A stretch of 64,000 bases of DNA, taken from Terrisporobacter sp. (GTDB taxonomy: Bacteria; Bacillota_A; Clostridia; Peptostreptococcales; Peptostreptococcaceae). A model generated the notes under the pieces. The model was not told the origin of the DNA. It ran no database searches and saw nothing but the letters and a program-made list of their open reading frames with translations. The stretch is taken from positions 1 to 64,000 of the forward strand of contig JARKUZ010000062.1 in the NCBI GenBank assembly GCA_029851945.1, read 5' to 3'. Below are positions 45,746 to 54,953 of the stretch, piece after piece (positions within the stretch are counted from its first letter, which is position 1; each line of letters starts with the position of its first letter). The position numbers and the translations under genes were made by a program.

Positions 45746-46174
45746 CTATTTTCCCTCCTTGTACTCTAGTTCATTTGTCATGTTGTTTAATAGTTTCTCT
45801 ACATACTCTCTAATTCTTATAGGTACTGGTAATCCACATAAGACCATATTTTTAAGTATGCTTACTGTTTCGTATAATAAAAAAAGAATAGAGAAGAATT
45901 CACATATACCTAATTTCTCTATTCCTAAAAAATCTATATATTGTTGTGGTAACATAAATAAAAAGTTAAAGTTAGTACATACATCCACTAACATAAGAAA
46001 AACTATACACCCTATCATGCATACTTTCCTAATAACCCCATCTATACCTATGCAGCTATTAAATTTTTTCTCTTTTACTGCTCTCCCAGCTCCTAAAAAG
46101 CTATCTAGTATTATAGATATAATTACTAGTTTTACAAATAAATTACTTGCTAATAAATTTAAAAATTCTTGCAT
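45746..46174 (-). CDS. Phage holin (phage_holin_4 family)
   Basis: This 142-residue membrane protein has three or four hydrophobic segments. LVIISIILDSFLGAGRAVKEKKFNSCIG and the KVCMIGCIVFLMLVDV segment match the Bacillus/clostridial holin_4_1 group. A C-terminal charged tail is present. It makes the membrane lesion that frees the amidase encoded 2 bp downstream. Confidence 0.9.
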   Translation of the reverse strand: MQEFLNLLASNLFVKLVIISIILDSFLGAGRAVKEKKFNSCIGIDGVIRKVCMIGCIVFLMLVDVCTNFNFLFMLPQQYIDFLGIEKLGICEFFSILFLLYETVSILKNMVLCGLPVPIRIREYVEKLLNNMTNELEYKEGK

Positions 46175-46206
46175 TTTAAAACACCTCTTTCTTTATTTTT
46201 TGTATT

Positions 46207-46236
46207 AAAAAAGAGCCTAAAATTAATTAGACTCTC
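46207..46236 (-). terminator. Terminator upstream of the holin gene
   Basis: GAGTC/GGCTC pair around an AT-rich loop, and TTTTTT follows on the minus strand. It ends the HEPN-like gene's transcript. Confidence 0.55.
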
Positions 46237-46356
46237 CTAAGTTTCTATTCAATATATAGTTAGCTCGTACTTGGCTTCAATTATTCGCTAAAAATATCTC
46301 ATATTCACTTTTGAATAATATTATTTATATGTTTATATTTAATATATAATACTTTG

Positions 46357-46782
46357 CTAAAACCCTCTAAATTCATGAAGAGCAGAACTTAATTCTTCAT
46401 TTACTTTAATAAATTCCTTTAAATATTCCTCAGTAATGACAAATTGATTATTTTGTTTATCTCTTGTTGCTAATCTCTGTTCTCCATCTTTATCTGTAAT
46501 TTGAAAACTATGAATAATTCTATTTCTCATATGTATAGCATTTTCAAATTTTATTGCAATTTTTGTATTAGACTGCTTAGTTATAGTTTTACTTATAGGA
46601 GAAAATAATTCTCCAGATGTTACATTAATTAATTCTCCCCAATTATACAGCGAATCTTCATCATGCCTTAATATATTTTCTATAATAAAGGCATTATTAG
46701 AATTAAAGGTACAAAGTGCACTTCCTAATAACTCTCTATAATACTTAGATGGTAGCGATTGTCTTGTGTAAGTCTCTTGCAT
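46357..46782 (-). CDS. HEPN-like protein in the prophage
   Basis: This 141-residue protein is all-helical. It has NAIHMRNRIIHSFQI at residues 81-95, in which RNRIIH fits the R-x4-H motif of HEPN ribonucleases. HEPN proteins often cleave RNA in abortive-infection and toxin-antitoxin systems, but non-catalytic members exist. It lies between the tail and holin genes, is expressed in the same direction and has its own upstream -10-like TATAAT at about 46845 and a terminator after it. The fold call is from the motif and helical pattern and is moderate. Confidence 0.55.
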   Translation of the reverse strand: MQETYTRQSLPSKYYRELLGSALCTFNSNNAFIIENILRHDEDSLYNWGELINVTSGELFSPISKTITKQSNTKIAIKFENAIHMRNRIIHSFQITDKDGEQRLATRDKQNNQFVITEEYLKEFIKVNEELSSALHEFRGF

Positions 46783-46873
46783 TTTATTCCTCCGTAAAAA
46801 TGAAATGTTAATTTGTGATAAATATAATTAATTTATTTTATTAATTATAACATATTTCATTAATACTTATCAT

Positions 46874-47042
46874 TTAGTTTAAAATTTCTTTTGATACGAG
46901 GCTTTTCACTTCTTGTTTTGTTTCAATCATTTGTGCTACTTCGCAGTATTTATCTATTACGATATAATAATTTTCCAACTACTAATTCTTTTGCTTCTAT
47001 TAATGCAATAAACTCATCATACTCAATATAAGTAATTATTAA
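46874..47042 (-). pseudogene. Frameshifted small tail-associated gene
   Basis: One frame reads ITYIEYDEFIALIEAKELVV; a +1 shift gives YYIVIDKYCEVAQMIETKQE and continues to KSLVSKEILN. Joined, they make a plausible small phage protein of about 56 residues, but a single-base change splits it. It directly follows the large tail gene. No ATG is visible before the first piece. Confidence 0.5.
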
Positions 47043-47047
47043 TTTTT

Positions 47048-50000
47048 CTAAGTATCTAATTTAGCAATTTTTTCTTCTAATCTTTTTATTATCTCACTTT
47101 GTTGTTGAATAGCCAATGTTACATGAGGTAGCATTAGCTGAGGAGCTACATGACGGATAACAGAACCATCTTCTTGATTTACCTCAAAACAAAATTGATT
47201 TGGTATATTTTGATAAGATAGTGATGTATCTTCTGTATTTAATGTTCTAGAAGTTTCTTCATTATATTCAAGAGAATTAATCAAATCAATTCCACTTAAA
47301 CTATCTGATACTGTAAAAGTACTGCTTCCTTCACCTGCATACCATATATTGACCCCATATCTAACATTTCTGTTCGTTTGAAACTCTGCATAATCAATCA
47401 TCTGCCCATTACTATTTGTTTCTGCTAAGGTAATAGCCTCTACCATCCATTTATAACCTAATGCTTTTGTGTAAATCATAGGATAGTTTGCTGCATTAAC
47501 AAATTGTCTTGCTGTTACTTTATTATCAACAACAATCTCTCCTTTTGCTCTCATAGCACCTTCACAGTTTAATTCACCACCAGGCATTATATATGCTTTT
47601 TTAAAGTTAGCCTCTCCATCGCTCGAAAAAATACTACCTGGTTCTAAATACATTTGACATTTTCCAGTAATATGAGGTGCAATAAGTTGTATTGCTTCTA
47701 TAAATCCAGTTTTTATATTTCTGCCATCTATTGTAGTTGTACCAGGTGATGCCAAATCTTTAAAAGTAGCATAACCAGTTAGTTCTAAAAACTTAGCCAG
47801 TATTTTAATATTTTCGACACTTTGATTAATACTTGATATAACTTTATCATTGTCAACTTTTTTAGATACTTCCATTCTTATACCTTCCGTATCAATAACA
47901 AGTTGTGAAAGTTGTTTAATATCAGTTAAATCACTAGTTCTAGCAAAATTTCCTTCAACTAGATTTACTTTTTTGGGCCAAACAACATTATTAAGATTGT
48001 TACCACTACTATTATTATTTGATATTTGAATATACAATGTTTTTAAATCAGACGGTAATTGTATTCCTTCTAATTTTTTCCCTCCACATTCTCCTTTAGA
48101 GTACTTAAAACAAGTTTTTATCCAATCCCATCTTAATTCATTCGTTGTACTTCCAATCAAATATACAGTTGATGTAGTATTAGCCTCAACATCCAAGTCG
48201 ACATAAAGTGATACTATTCTTTCTCCTATGAATCCTGCTGTTGATATAAAGTACCCATCATCAGAAGTATTATTTTGTATACCTATAGCTCCGTTATGTT
48301 CAAACCATGTTACACCATTTAAGTACCAGTATTTTTTGATTATGTCCGGATTTCTAAAATACGAATATGGAATTATATTAGTTATTCCGCTTTTTTCGAT
48401 TTTTTCTACTTCTGCATTGATATTATCATTTACAATATTTATTTGTGATTGAACCCATTCTGTTTGTGCGACATTTTTAGAATTTACCTTTAAACTAGCA
48501 ACATCTAAATTTACATTCCCAAAGCTGTCTATATCTAAAGTACGTTTACCATTTCCGTCCGTAACAGAGAAATTACCTTTTACATCTAAGTAGTTAGCAT
48601 TAAGTTTTCCTATCCAACCTCTATCTAAAGACAGCGTACCTATTAATGCTTCTCCTATAGCCATATTATCTACATAATTACTTAAGTCATCTACCTTTTT
48701 AGTTGTAACAGTAACTTGAGTTGAAAATGAAGTTCTATTTCCATGACTATTTATAGCGCATACTTTAAAGTACCAGGTCTCATTTGGTTTTGCTTGAAAT
48801 AAAAAAGAACTCGACTGACCAGCATGTATAATATCAAATACATTAGGAGTAAAGTCCTTTGTTTTGCTAGCATATAACTCATACTGATAATATATTTTGT
48901 TATCGAATGTCCAACTTAATTCTATGTTTGAAAGTCCGTAAAGTTTATAGCTCAATACAGGAGTAGAAGGTAATGTATTAGGAAAGTCACTCAAATCACC
49001 GTTTGAACCATCATTACCAGGAGGACCTTGTGGGCCTGGAATGCCTTGTTCGCCTTGTGGACCTTGAGGTCCTATCGCTCCATCTTCTCCACTTCCTACT
49101 ATAATATCACCTAGAGTTGTTCTAGGTTCTCCTAGTTCCATGCTTTCATATCTGTTCTTGAGTACATCAAATACTGTTCTAATAACTTTTGCTTTAGTAT
49201 CTATATTATATCTAGTATCTTTTATAGTTACAGTATCACAAAGACTTATTTTATCCTCTAATCCCTCATAACCTACACACTTAGAAAGTGGTATAAATTC
49301 TATTTTATAATTCTGCTTAGGTATATCAACCTTATTATCTCTGTATTCTGCTTTAGCGAATTCTGTTAGTTTAGAAGTAGTTGGAGTTTCTCCTTCTTCA
49401 AACTTATCTGAATAATCTATATAAGATATGTAAGGGTGAGAATAATTATTTATTAAAGGACTATCTACGGCATTACCCTTTATCATTATTTCTTCATTAG
49501 TTTCAGAGTTATTGTATTTTGCATAAGGCATAATTCTAGTTATTAGATCTGTTGTATCTTCTTCTAGCTCAAACCCTGTAAGGTTCTTAGCATATTCTAT
49601 AGTAACATCATTGTCATGACCTCTTTTATTCAGTACATGAATGTTAGTATTATCTCTAAGTATTTCAGCGCCGGTACCATAAGTATCTATAATACTTCCT
49701 TCTTTTCCTGCTATAGCTTCTATACAGTTGCACATAGATATTTTATAGTCTTGAGCATTTATTATATCTGAATATCCTTTGTAGTGTGTGCTGAATTGAG
49801 ATTGTCTAAATATAGTATTTAAGGCATATTCACAAGATTGATTAGTTATATCAATACTGTTTACTGTGTCATAAGCTAAGTCAAAACTTATATGTCTAGC
49901 AAATACTTCTATTTTGTTACTCATTAACTTCCTAGTCATATAAATTCTAAACTTTTGATTAAGTAGAGTATCATTAGCATTACAAACTATTATATTTTCT

Positions 50001-50152
50001 TCTTCTAGAGAATTAAAAATAGAGTCCGTAGTTGGATAGATAATAGAGACTTCAAATATCCCATTCCTTTCCTCTTCAACTAAGCACTCTATACAGTTAG
50101 TTAATTCTCCTATTTTAGTCGTTCCGTCTTTTTTATAAAGTGAAGGCATCAT
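47048..50152 (-). CDS. Phage tail protein: tail-endopeptidase-like domain, collagen repeats, fibronectin III and tail-fibre parts
   Basis: This protein of about 1034 residues starts MMPSLYKKDGTTK. The first 350 residues match the prophage endopeptidase tail family. A short collagen-like Gly-X-Y run (GPQGPQGEQGIPGPQGPPGN) at about 365-385 and a fibronectin III domain (PSTPVLSYKLYGLSNIELSW) come next, then a beta-rich region and a C-terminal part that ends in a coiled coil (IQQQSEIIKRLEEKIAKL). It is likely the tail spike or baseplate receptor-binding protein. ATG 50152 follows GGAGGTG and overlaps the stop of the Dit gene by one base; earlier starts lie upstream of that site. Confidence 0.85.
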   Translation of the reverse strand: MMPSLYKKDGTTKIGELTNCIECLVEEERNGIFEVSIIYPTTDSIFNSLEEENIIVCNANDTLLNQKFRIYMTRKLMSNKIEVFARHISFDLAYDTVNSIDITNQSCEYALNTIFRQSQFSTHYKGYSDIINAQDYKISMCNCIEAIAGKEGSIIDTYGTGAEILRDNTNIHVLNKRGHDNDVTIEYAKNLTGFELEEDTTDLITRIMPYAKYNNSETNEEIMIKGNAVDSPLINNYSHPYISYIDYSDKFEEGETPTTSKLTEFAKAEYRDNKVDIPKQNYKIEFIPLSKCVGYEGLEDKISLCDTVTIKDTRYNIDTKAKVIRTVFDVLKNRYESMELGEPRTTLGDIIVGSGEDGAIGPQGPQGEQGIPGPQGPPGNDGSNGDLSDFPNTLPSTPVLSYKLYGLSNIELSWTFDNKIYYQYELYASKTKDFTPNVFDIIHAGQSSSFLFQAKPNETWYFKVCAINSHGNRTSFSTQVTVTTKKVDDLSNYVDNMAIGEALIGTLSLDRGWIGKLNANYLDVKGNFSVTDGNGKRTLDIDSFGNVNLDVASLKVNSKNVAQTEWVQSQINIVNDNINAEVEKIEKSGITNIIPYSYFRNPDIIKKYWYLNGVTWFEHNGAIGIQNNTSDDGYFISTAGFIGERIVSLYVDLDVEANTTSTVYLIGSTTNELRWDWIKTCFKYSKGECGGKKLEGIQLPSDLKTLYIQISNNNSSGNNLNNVVWPKKVNLVEGNFARTSDLTDIKQLSQLVIDTEGIRMEVSKKVDNDKVISSINQSVENIKILAKFLELTGYATFKDLASPGTTTIDGRNIKTGFIEAIQLIAPHITGKCQMYLEPGSIFSSDGEANFKKAYIMPGGELNCEGAMRAKGEIVVDNKVTARQFVNAANYPMIYTKALGYKWMVEAITLAETNSNGQMIDYAEFQTNRNVRYGVNIWYAGEGSSTFTVSDSLSGIDLINSLEYNEETSRTLNTEDTSLSYQNIPNQFCFEVNQEDGSVIRHVAPQLMLPHVTLAIQQQSEIIKRLEEKIAKLDT

Positions 50153-50538
50153 TAATTCACCTCCACACATTCAAAGTTAATATCAATTTCGTAATAATCT
50201 TTAAACTTTTCTTTAAAGTCAACCTCACCATTTACAATAGCTTGATATTCGATTCCATCATCAAATAATAGTGTTTTATATCCTGTATGCCCCATTAGCC
50301 ATTTTTTTAAATTAGTTATAACTAACTTTTTATTATTTTCTTCACGAAGATCTAAATAAGCTACTATAGGCATTGTTTTATTTCCCTTATCTCCTGTATC
50401 TATTATAAGATTACCAGTTCGACCAGGCACTTTGATACTTTCATAACTTTTAGCAGCAAAGGATAAATGATTAATCTCTTTGCATTTTAAATTATGAGTT
50501 TTACTGCTTACTCCGTTGAATGTAAAATAATTAGCCAT
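50152..50538 (-). CDS. Distal tail protein (Dit)
   Basis: This 128-residue protein matches the siphovirus Dit N-terminal domain (phage tail component family): FTFNGVSSKTHNLKCKEINHL and VPGRTGNLIIDTGD are characteristic. It is shorter than the common two-domain form, so the galectin-like extension is absent. It forms the hub between the tail tube and the baseplate. It lies 1 bp after the tape-measure gene. Confidence 0.85.
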   Translation of the reverse strand: MANYFTFNGVSSKTHNLKCKEINHLSFAAKSYESIKVPGRTGNLIIDTGDKGNKTMPIVAYLDLREENNKKLVITNLKKWLMGHTGYKTLLFDDGIEYQAIVNGEVDFKEKFKDYYEIDINFECVEVN

Positions 50539-50539
50539 T

Positions 50540-52507
50540 TCATCCTCCTATTGCTATATTTTTTCTCTTTAAGTAGAATGCTATTTCTTCTACTAAATCC
50601 TTTATATCTTGCTCTCTATTATTATTAAAATTCTCAATGTTTAAAATTAATCCACTTCCAGTAGTTGTATTTTCAGTATTATTATTTGAATTAGTCTTAA
50701 TTCCTCTTAAATTAGCATTATATCCACCTATGACACTACTAGCTAATCCTTTACTAGCCTTAGCAACTCGATTATTCTCATCATCAATACCTATTGCAAG
50801 ACCTTCTCCAGTCCATTTACCAAACTGAGTAAATAATTTTGAAGGTGAGTTTATCCCTAGAGTTTTCTTTACTTTGCTTATAGCGCCATCAACCACTCCG
50901 CTTATAGCTCCTACTACATTACCAGCCATATTTTTGATACCATTTATAAGACCTTGTATCATGTTTTTACCTATAGAGAATAAATTAATTCCTTTTAGTA
51001 CGTTTACAGCTTGATTCATAAAGTTGCTTATAGTAGTTGGTACCTGTCTAATATTACTAATTACAGAATTTAATAAATTAGACATCATTGTTTTAGCCAC
51101 AGACCATAAGGCTTGAAATGCATTAGCTCCAAATGTTCTCAAAGTATTAAAATTACTTGTTGCTCCACTAAGTAGATTTTTTACAAAATTAATACAACCT
51201 GAAACGCCTTGGCTAAATAAATTCTTTCCAGCATTCCATAATCCTGTAATTAAATTAGGAATACCAGTAGCCATATTTTTAACTAAACTTATACCTTTTG
51301 CAACAAAATTTACTTGCATCCAGCTTATTACAAAAGCAATTGCATTAGAGAAAATCTGTTTTATACTTTCCCAACAACCTTGAAAATTGCCTTTAAATAA
51401 GTTTTGGAAAAAGTTAATTACTCCATCTATTACAGCTAATCCACTCTGAACTATAGTACCTATCGCAGTTATAGTATTAAGTATAACATTAGAAATAAAT
51501 CCCCATACAAAAGTTATCAAAGGCATTAACCAACTAGAGTGTTCATTCCAAAAGTTAGTCATAGATTGAATTATAACTCCTACAGACTCTCCCATAGTTG
51601 TAAATATACTTATTGCAGTTTGCACAAAAGGTTCAATACCTGGAGCAAATTCTCTAATAGTTCCCATTAATCCATTTTCAGATAATGAATTTACTATTTT
51701 ATCTAATGCGTCTCTTACTTGCACTGCTCCATCCTTTAATTTATCAAAAATCGGCTTAGATAAAATCCCTGTAATTTGACTTATCGTATCCATTATGGTT
51801 GATTTTACCCCTGTGAAAGATTCAGACATTTTAGACATTCCACCTTCGCACCCCTTTGCTAAACTATCAAGAGCTGCTTGATATATATCAGCTGATATTT
51901 TCCCATCACTGGCCCATTTCTTGACATCAGCAGTATTTATATTTAATTCTTTTGCTAAAGCTTTATAAATAGGAATACCTCGTTCTTGGAGAATGTTTAA
52001 ATCTTCTGTATATGCTACGCCTGCTTGTTTAGCTTGTGAGTATTGTCTAACCATTTCTTGCAACGAATCCGCTTGAATACCAAAAGCTCCGGCCATATCT
52101 CCAAACTTTGTCAATTGATTGAATAATGCTTGTCCCTCAATGTCTGCGTTATGTAGATACGTAGCCATTGTGTCTACACCCATTTTTTCAAATGGAGTAG
52201 TTGCAGCAAATTTTTCTATATCTTTTAGCATTTTATTAGCTTTCTCTTGAGTTCCTAAAAGAGTTTCCCATTTTATACGAGATGTTTCGAGAGTTGCATT
52301 ATAATCTATACCTGCTTTTGTAGCATCTACAAATCCAGTAACAAGCTTTTTACCTACATCGTAAACCATGAATGATGCTACTTGCTTACTTATCGAACCC
52401 AGAACACTACCAAACCCACTTGCTTTTCCTTTTGCTTGATCCATACCCCTATCGAAATTAGAGGTGTTAGCATTTAATTTTACAAATAACTCACCTATAG
52501 TAGCCAT
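50540..52507 (-). CDS. Tail tape-measure protein
   Basis: This 655-residue protein has the tape-measure N-terminal domain (ATIGELFVKLNANTSNFDRGMDQAKGKASGFGSV), the ETSRIKWETLLGTQEKANKMLKDIEKFAATTPFE motif, hydrophobic middle segments and the C-terminal GINSPSKLFTQFGKWTGEGLAIGID motif. It sets tail length. It is relatively short, so the tail is likely short for a siphovirus. A terminator stands just upstream (52541-52562). Confidence 0.92.
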   Translation of the reverse strand: MATIGELFVKLNANTSNFDRGMDQAKGKASGFGSVLGSISKQVASFMVYDVGKKLVTGFVDATKAGIDYNATLETSRIKWETLLGTQEKANKMLKDIEKFAATTPFEKMGVDTMATYLHNADIEGQALFNQLTKFGDMAGAFGIQADSLQEMVRQYSQAKQAGVAYTEDLNILQERGIPIYKALAKELNINTADVKKWASDGKISADIYQAALDSLAKGCEGGMSKMSESFTGVKSTIMDTISQITGILSKPIFDKLKDGAVQVRDALDKIVNSLSENGLMGTIREFAPGIEPFVQTAISIFTTMGESVGVIIQSMTNFWNEHSSWLMPLITFVWGFISNVILNTITAIGTIVQSGLAVIDGVINFFQNLFKGNFQGCWESIKQIFSNAIAFVISWMQVNFVAKGISLVKNMATGIPNLITGLWNAGKNLFSQGVSGCINFVKNLLSGATSNFNTLRTFGANAFQALWSVAKTMMSNLLNSVISNIRQVPTTISNFMNQAVNVLKGINLFSIGKNMIQGLINGIKNMAGNVVGAISGVVDGAISKVKKTLGINSPSKLFTQFGKWTGEGLAIGIDDENNRVAKASKGLASSVIGGYNANLRGIKTNSNNNTENTTTGSGLILNIENFNNNREQDIKDLVEEIAFYLKRKNIAIGG

Positions 52508-52540
52508 TTTCTCACCTCACTTTCTATTTTGAGCATAAAA

Positions 52541-52562
52541 AAAGACCAGTTATCTGGTCTTT
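52541..52562 (-). terminator. Terminator inside the tail operon, after the lipoprotein gene
   Basis: A perfect 9-bp stem (AAAGACCAG/CTGGTCTTT, 4-nt loop) plus a T run on the minus strand stands between the lipoprotein stop and the tape-measure start. Confidence 0.8.
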
Positions 52563-52566
52563 AAAA

Positions 52567-53055
52567 TTATTCTATATTTAATGTATCAACACAATAAGAA
52601 TTATCATCTTTATAATCTTGTTCTGAACTATATAGTACAGCAACTATTTTATCAAAATCATTTATTTTACTTACTTCTTCGCTAGCTGATATTATTGCTG
52701 TATCTAATGCTAATGATTTTTTTATCGAATCATCAATATTATCACCATCACCATTTAATCTATAATATGTTTCAACTTCAGTTCTATCTTTTATAACTAT
52801 TAACTTCAATACATTACTTGTCTTTGTATAATCTTCTTGTAATTCTGTTTTTATTTTGATATTAGCTTTATCGTATGCAGTCCCTTCACACATAAGATTT
52901 ATGTTTTCTAATGCTTTATTTTCTTCCTCTTTAGTAAGAGTTATTTCATCAACTTTTTCTACTCCACTTGTTTCTTCTTTAGTATCACTCCCACAAGCTA
53001 CTAAAGGTATGGAAATAATGCAAATTAATATAAAACTTAATAATTTCTTAAACAC
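52567..53055 (-). CDS. Lipoprotein inserted in the tail operon
   Basis: This 162-residue protein has a signal peptide and lipobox (LSFILICIISIPLVACGSD). The mature part is acidic and has no known domain. It lies between the tail chaperones and the tape measure, where late genes are normally contiguous, and has its own terminator. This is a moron-type insertion. Prophage lipoproteins often act in superinfection exclusion; that is an inference here. Confidence 0.75.
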   Translation of the reverse strand: MFKKLLSFILICIISIPLVACGSDTKEETSGVEKVDEITLTKEEENKALENINLMCEGTAYDKANIKIKTELQEDYTKTSNVLKLIVIKDRTEVETYYRLNGDGDNIDDSIKKSLALDTAIISASEEVSKINDFDKIVAVLYSSEQDYKDDNSYCVDTLNIE

Positions 53056-53139
53056 TTGTACTCCTCCAAATAAATATGTTTTTATTTAAATTATAGTTTA
53101 TTTAGATTACAAAAATGAATAGAAAAAATAAAATTATAT

Positions 53140-53525
53140 TTATTTAGTTATTTTTATACCTTCATTAGTTATCTTATAGTTAAGATTATTTTTTTTAGCA
53201 AACTCAATTAACTCTAGATCATCTTCTGTAAGTTGTCTTTTTTCTTGTAATGTAGGAACTTCTCCTATAAGACTTTCGATAAATTCCTGTGCATCGTCTA
53301 TTTCAGCACCTAATAATTGAGCTATCCATAGACCTAGTTTAGCAAATTTACTTATATCTAAATAATAGTCTATCTCCTTTGAATATACAGCTATATCACT
53401 ATTATACATTTCAGCTTTTTCTCTAATTGTTAATTCTTCGATATCAGTCTTTTTATATCCGTATTCTCGAGCAAAGAAAACTAATTCCTCTATGCTAATT
53501 TCATAACTTGAGAAATAACCTTCTT
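53140..53525 (-). CDS. Tail assembly chaperone, gpT-like C-terminal extension made by -1 frameshift
   Basis: The frame here is open from about 53525 to 53140 but has no ribosome site at its first ATG (53409). It overlaps the end of the gpG-like gene in the -1 frame. The slip probably occurs at CAAAGAAGG (about 53520-53528), with AGGAG just before it that could act as an internal stimulator. The product would be gpG plus EGYFSSYEISIEELVFFARE and then about 100 more residues. This is the standard arrangement for siphovirus tail chaperones. Confidence 0.65.
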
Positions 53526-53816
53526 TGCTCCTGTAAAATTTACCTCTATAAATGCTAATAATAAAGCTTCTAATTCAGATCCATATGCTTCTTCTATATC
53601 CTCTACTTTTAACTGAGGGAATAGTACAATTATCTTATCCTCTAGCTGTTTAAATATAACATTAAATACATCATCAGTTGTCTTATTATCTAAATCAGTT
53701 TTTAATAAATCATTAAAACTTACTGAGATATCTTTAGATAATTGTTTTAATTCTTTTATTTTCTTCTCTACAACTAATATTTCTTTATCTCCGATTTTTA
53801 CAACTTTATTTCTCAT
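53490..53816 (-). CDS. Tail assembly chaperone (gpG-like)
   Basis: This 108-residue acidic, helical protein (VKIGDKEILVVEKKIKELKQL, LEALLLAFIEVNFTGAKKVIS) lies between the tail tube and tape-measure genes, the position of gpG. It guides tape-measure protein during tail assembly. The downstream frame overlaps it as expected for the gpGT fusion. Confidence 0.7.
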   Translation of the reverse strand: MRNKVVKIGDKEILVVEKKIKELKQLSKDISVSFNDLLKTDLDNKTTDDVFNVIFKQLEDKIIVLFPQLKVEDIEEAYGSELEALLLAFIEVNFTGAKKVISQVMKLA

Positions 53817-53830
53817 AATTAATATTCCTC

Positions 53831-54244
53831 CTATGCTGGTAAACTTGATTCTTCTAGGCCAGTTAATTTACCAGTACCTTTAGCTTTTATTGATAATTTT
53901 ATTTTATCTTTTGGCGCAACTTCTACATCTATTCCTGTAATTTTAATATTTCCAGTAAAATCAGCTTTTGATGCACTTTTATCTATATATAAAGATATAG
54001 GTAAACTTGATCCACTAGCCATAGCAGTCATTATAGCTTGTTGACCGGTTTTATCAGATTTATTAAATATACCTTCCATAGATACTTCATATCCTTTTGT
54101 AGAGATTTCAGTCTCTTCCCAACCTTCACTATCAAAAGTTGTTACATCTACCTCATTGGCCTTTATATTAAGTTTCCAGTTTTCTATCTTAGTTATCTGA
54201 TTTTCACCAGTCTTAATTGCACCTTTTTCTCCTGTTAAAGCCAT
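53831..54244 (-). CDS. Major tail tube protein
   Basis: This 137-residue protein has the tail-tube pattern of beta strands: ENWKLNIKANEVDVTTFDSEGWEE and ISTKGYEVSMEGIFNKSD. It lies directly after the tail-completion gene with a shared base at the ends. It polymerises to make the tail tube. Confidence 0.85.
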   Translation of the reverse strand: MALTGEKGAIKTGENQITKIENWKLNIKANEVDVTTFDSEGWEETEISTKGYEVSMEGIFNKSDKTGQQAIMTAMASGSSLPISLYIDKSASKADFTGNIKITGIDVEVAPKDKIKLSIKAKGTGKLTGLEESSLPA

Positions 54245-54582
54245 TACTTAACACCTTCTTTCATAATTATGTAATTAACACTAAATTCACTTCTGCCTTT
54301 TTCATCTTTTCCTAAAGAAAAAGGACTTTGTTCAGGCTTATAACCTTCTAATTTATTTAATAAACTAAATATACTATTTATAACTTCTTCACATTTAGCA
54401 TAACTTTCATTTCTTACTATAACTTGCAACCCTTTATGTTCAGTAGTAGTATCATCAAAATAAAAAGTAGGCTCTAGTCCACTAGTACTAAATAAGCCTA
54501 CTCCATTTCCATCTCTCAAACTACCTATAGTAATAGTTTCTGTTATTCCATTTTCTTTTAAATAATTTAATATATTTTTCAT
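54244..54582 (-). CDS. Tail terminator-like (minor capsid 3-type) protein
   Basis: This 112-residue protein (ILNYLKENGITETITIGSLRDGNGVG, FYFDDTTTEHKGLQVIVRNESYAKCEEVIN) fits the minor-capsid-3 / tail-terminator group. It lies before the tail tube gene in the standard order. It caps the tail tube at the head end. Confidence 0.75.
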   Translation of the reverse strand: MKNILNYLKENGITETITIGSLRDGNGVGLFSTSGLEPTFYFDDTTTEHKGLQVIVRNESYAKCEEVINSIFSLLNKLEGYKPEQSPFSLGKDEKGRSEFSVNYIIMKEGVK

Positions 54583-54953
54583 TATTTTAAATTCCTTACT
54601 ATAGCTTCTCCTATTGCATCTATATATTTATTAACATTTTCTCTAAAAGGTTTTTCTAAGAACTTAGCTCCACCACCTCGAGGATGTCTATATTCAGTAT
54701 GTTCATGTTGTCTCCTAGTGTAAGGTAAACTAGAACCAACCTCCCAGCCAATATTAAAGCCATCTTTATTTCTTTGAGGATTTGCTAAATCACCTCTTAA
54801 ATCTCCACTTTCTACTGGAGCAGCATTAGCACATTTACTACCCAAATCTAAGGCAATATCTGCTAATTCATCTTGCATTGTATCTTCAGCTATTTGTTTT
54901 AATTGTCCAAGCTTAGCATTTAATTCATTTAATCCTTTTATCTCTATACTCAT
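54582..54953 (-). CDS. HK97 gp10-like tail-joining protein
   Basis: This 123-residue protein begins with IEIKGLNELNAKLGQLKQIA. It has a PRGGGAKFLEKPFRENVNKYIDAIGEA C-terminal motif typical of the HK97 gp10 family of head-tail joining proteins. It overlaps the neighbouring genes by 1-4 bp. Confidence 0.8.
   Translation of the reverse strand: MSIEIKGLNELNAKLGQLKQIAEDTMQDELADIALDLGSKCANAAPVESGDLRGDLANPQRNKDGFNIGWEVGSSLPYTRRQHEHTEYRHPRGGGAKFLEKPFRENVNKYIDAIGEAIVRNLK

Noticed and set aside
53140..53409. The 89-residue frame as an independent gene starting at its first ATG
   Set aside because: No ribosome site precedes the ATG, and the frame is open upstream into the gpG gene, which fits the frameshift product better.
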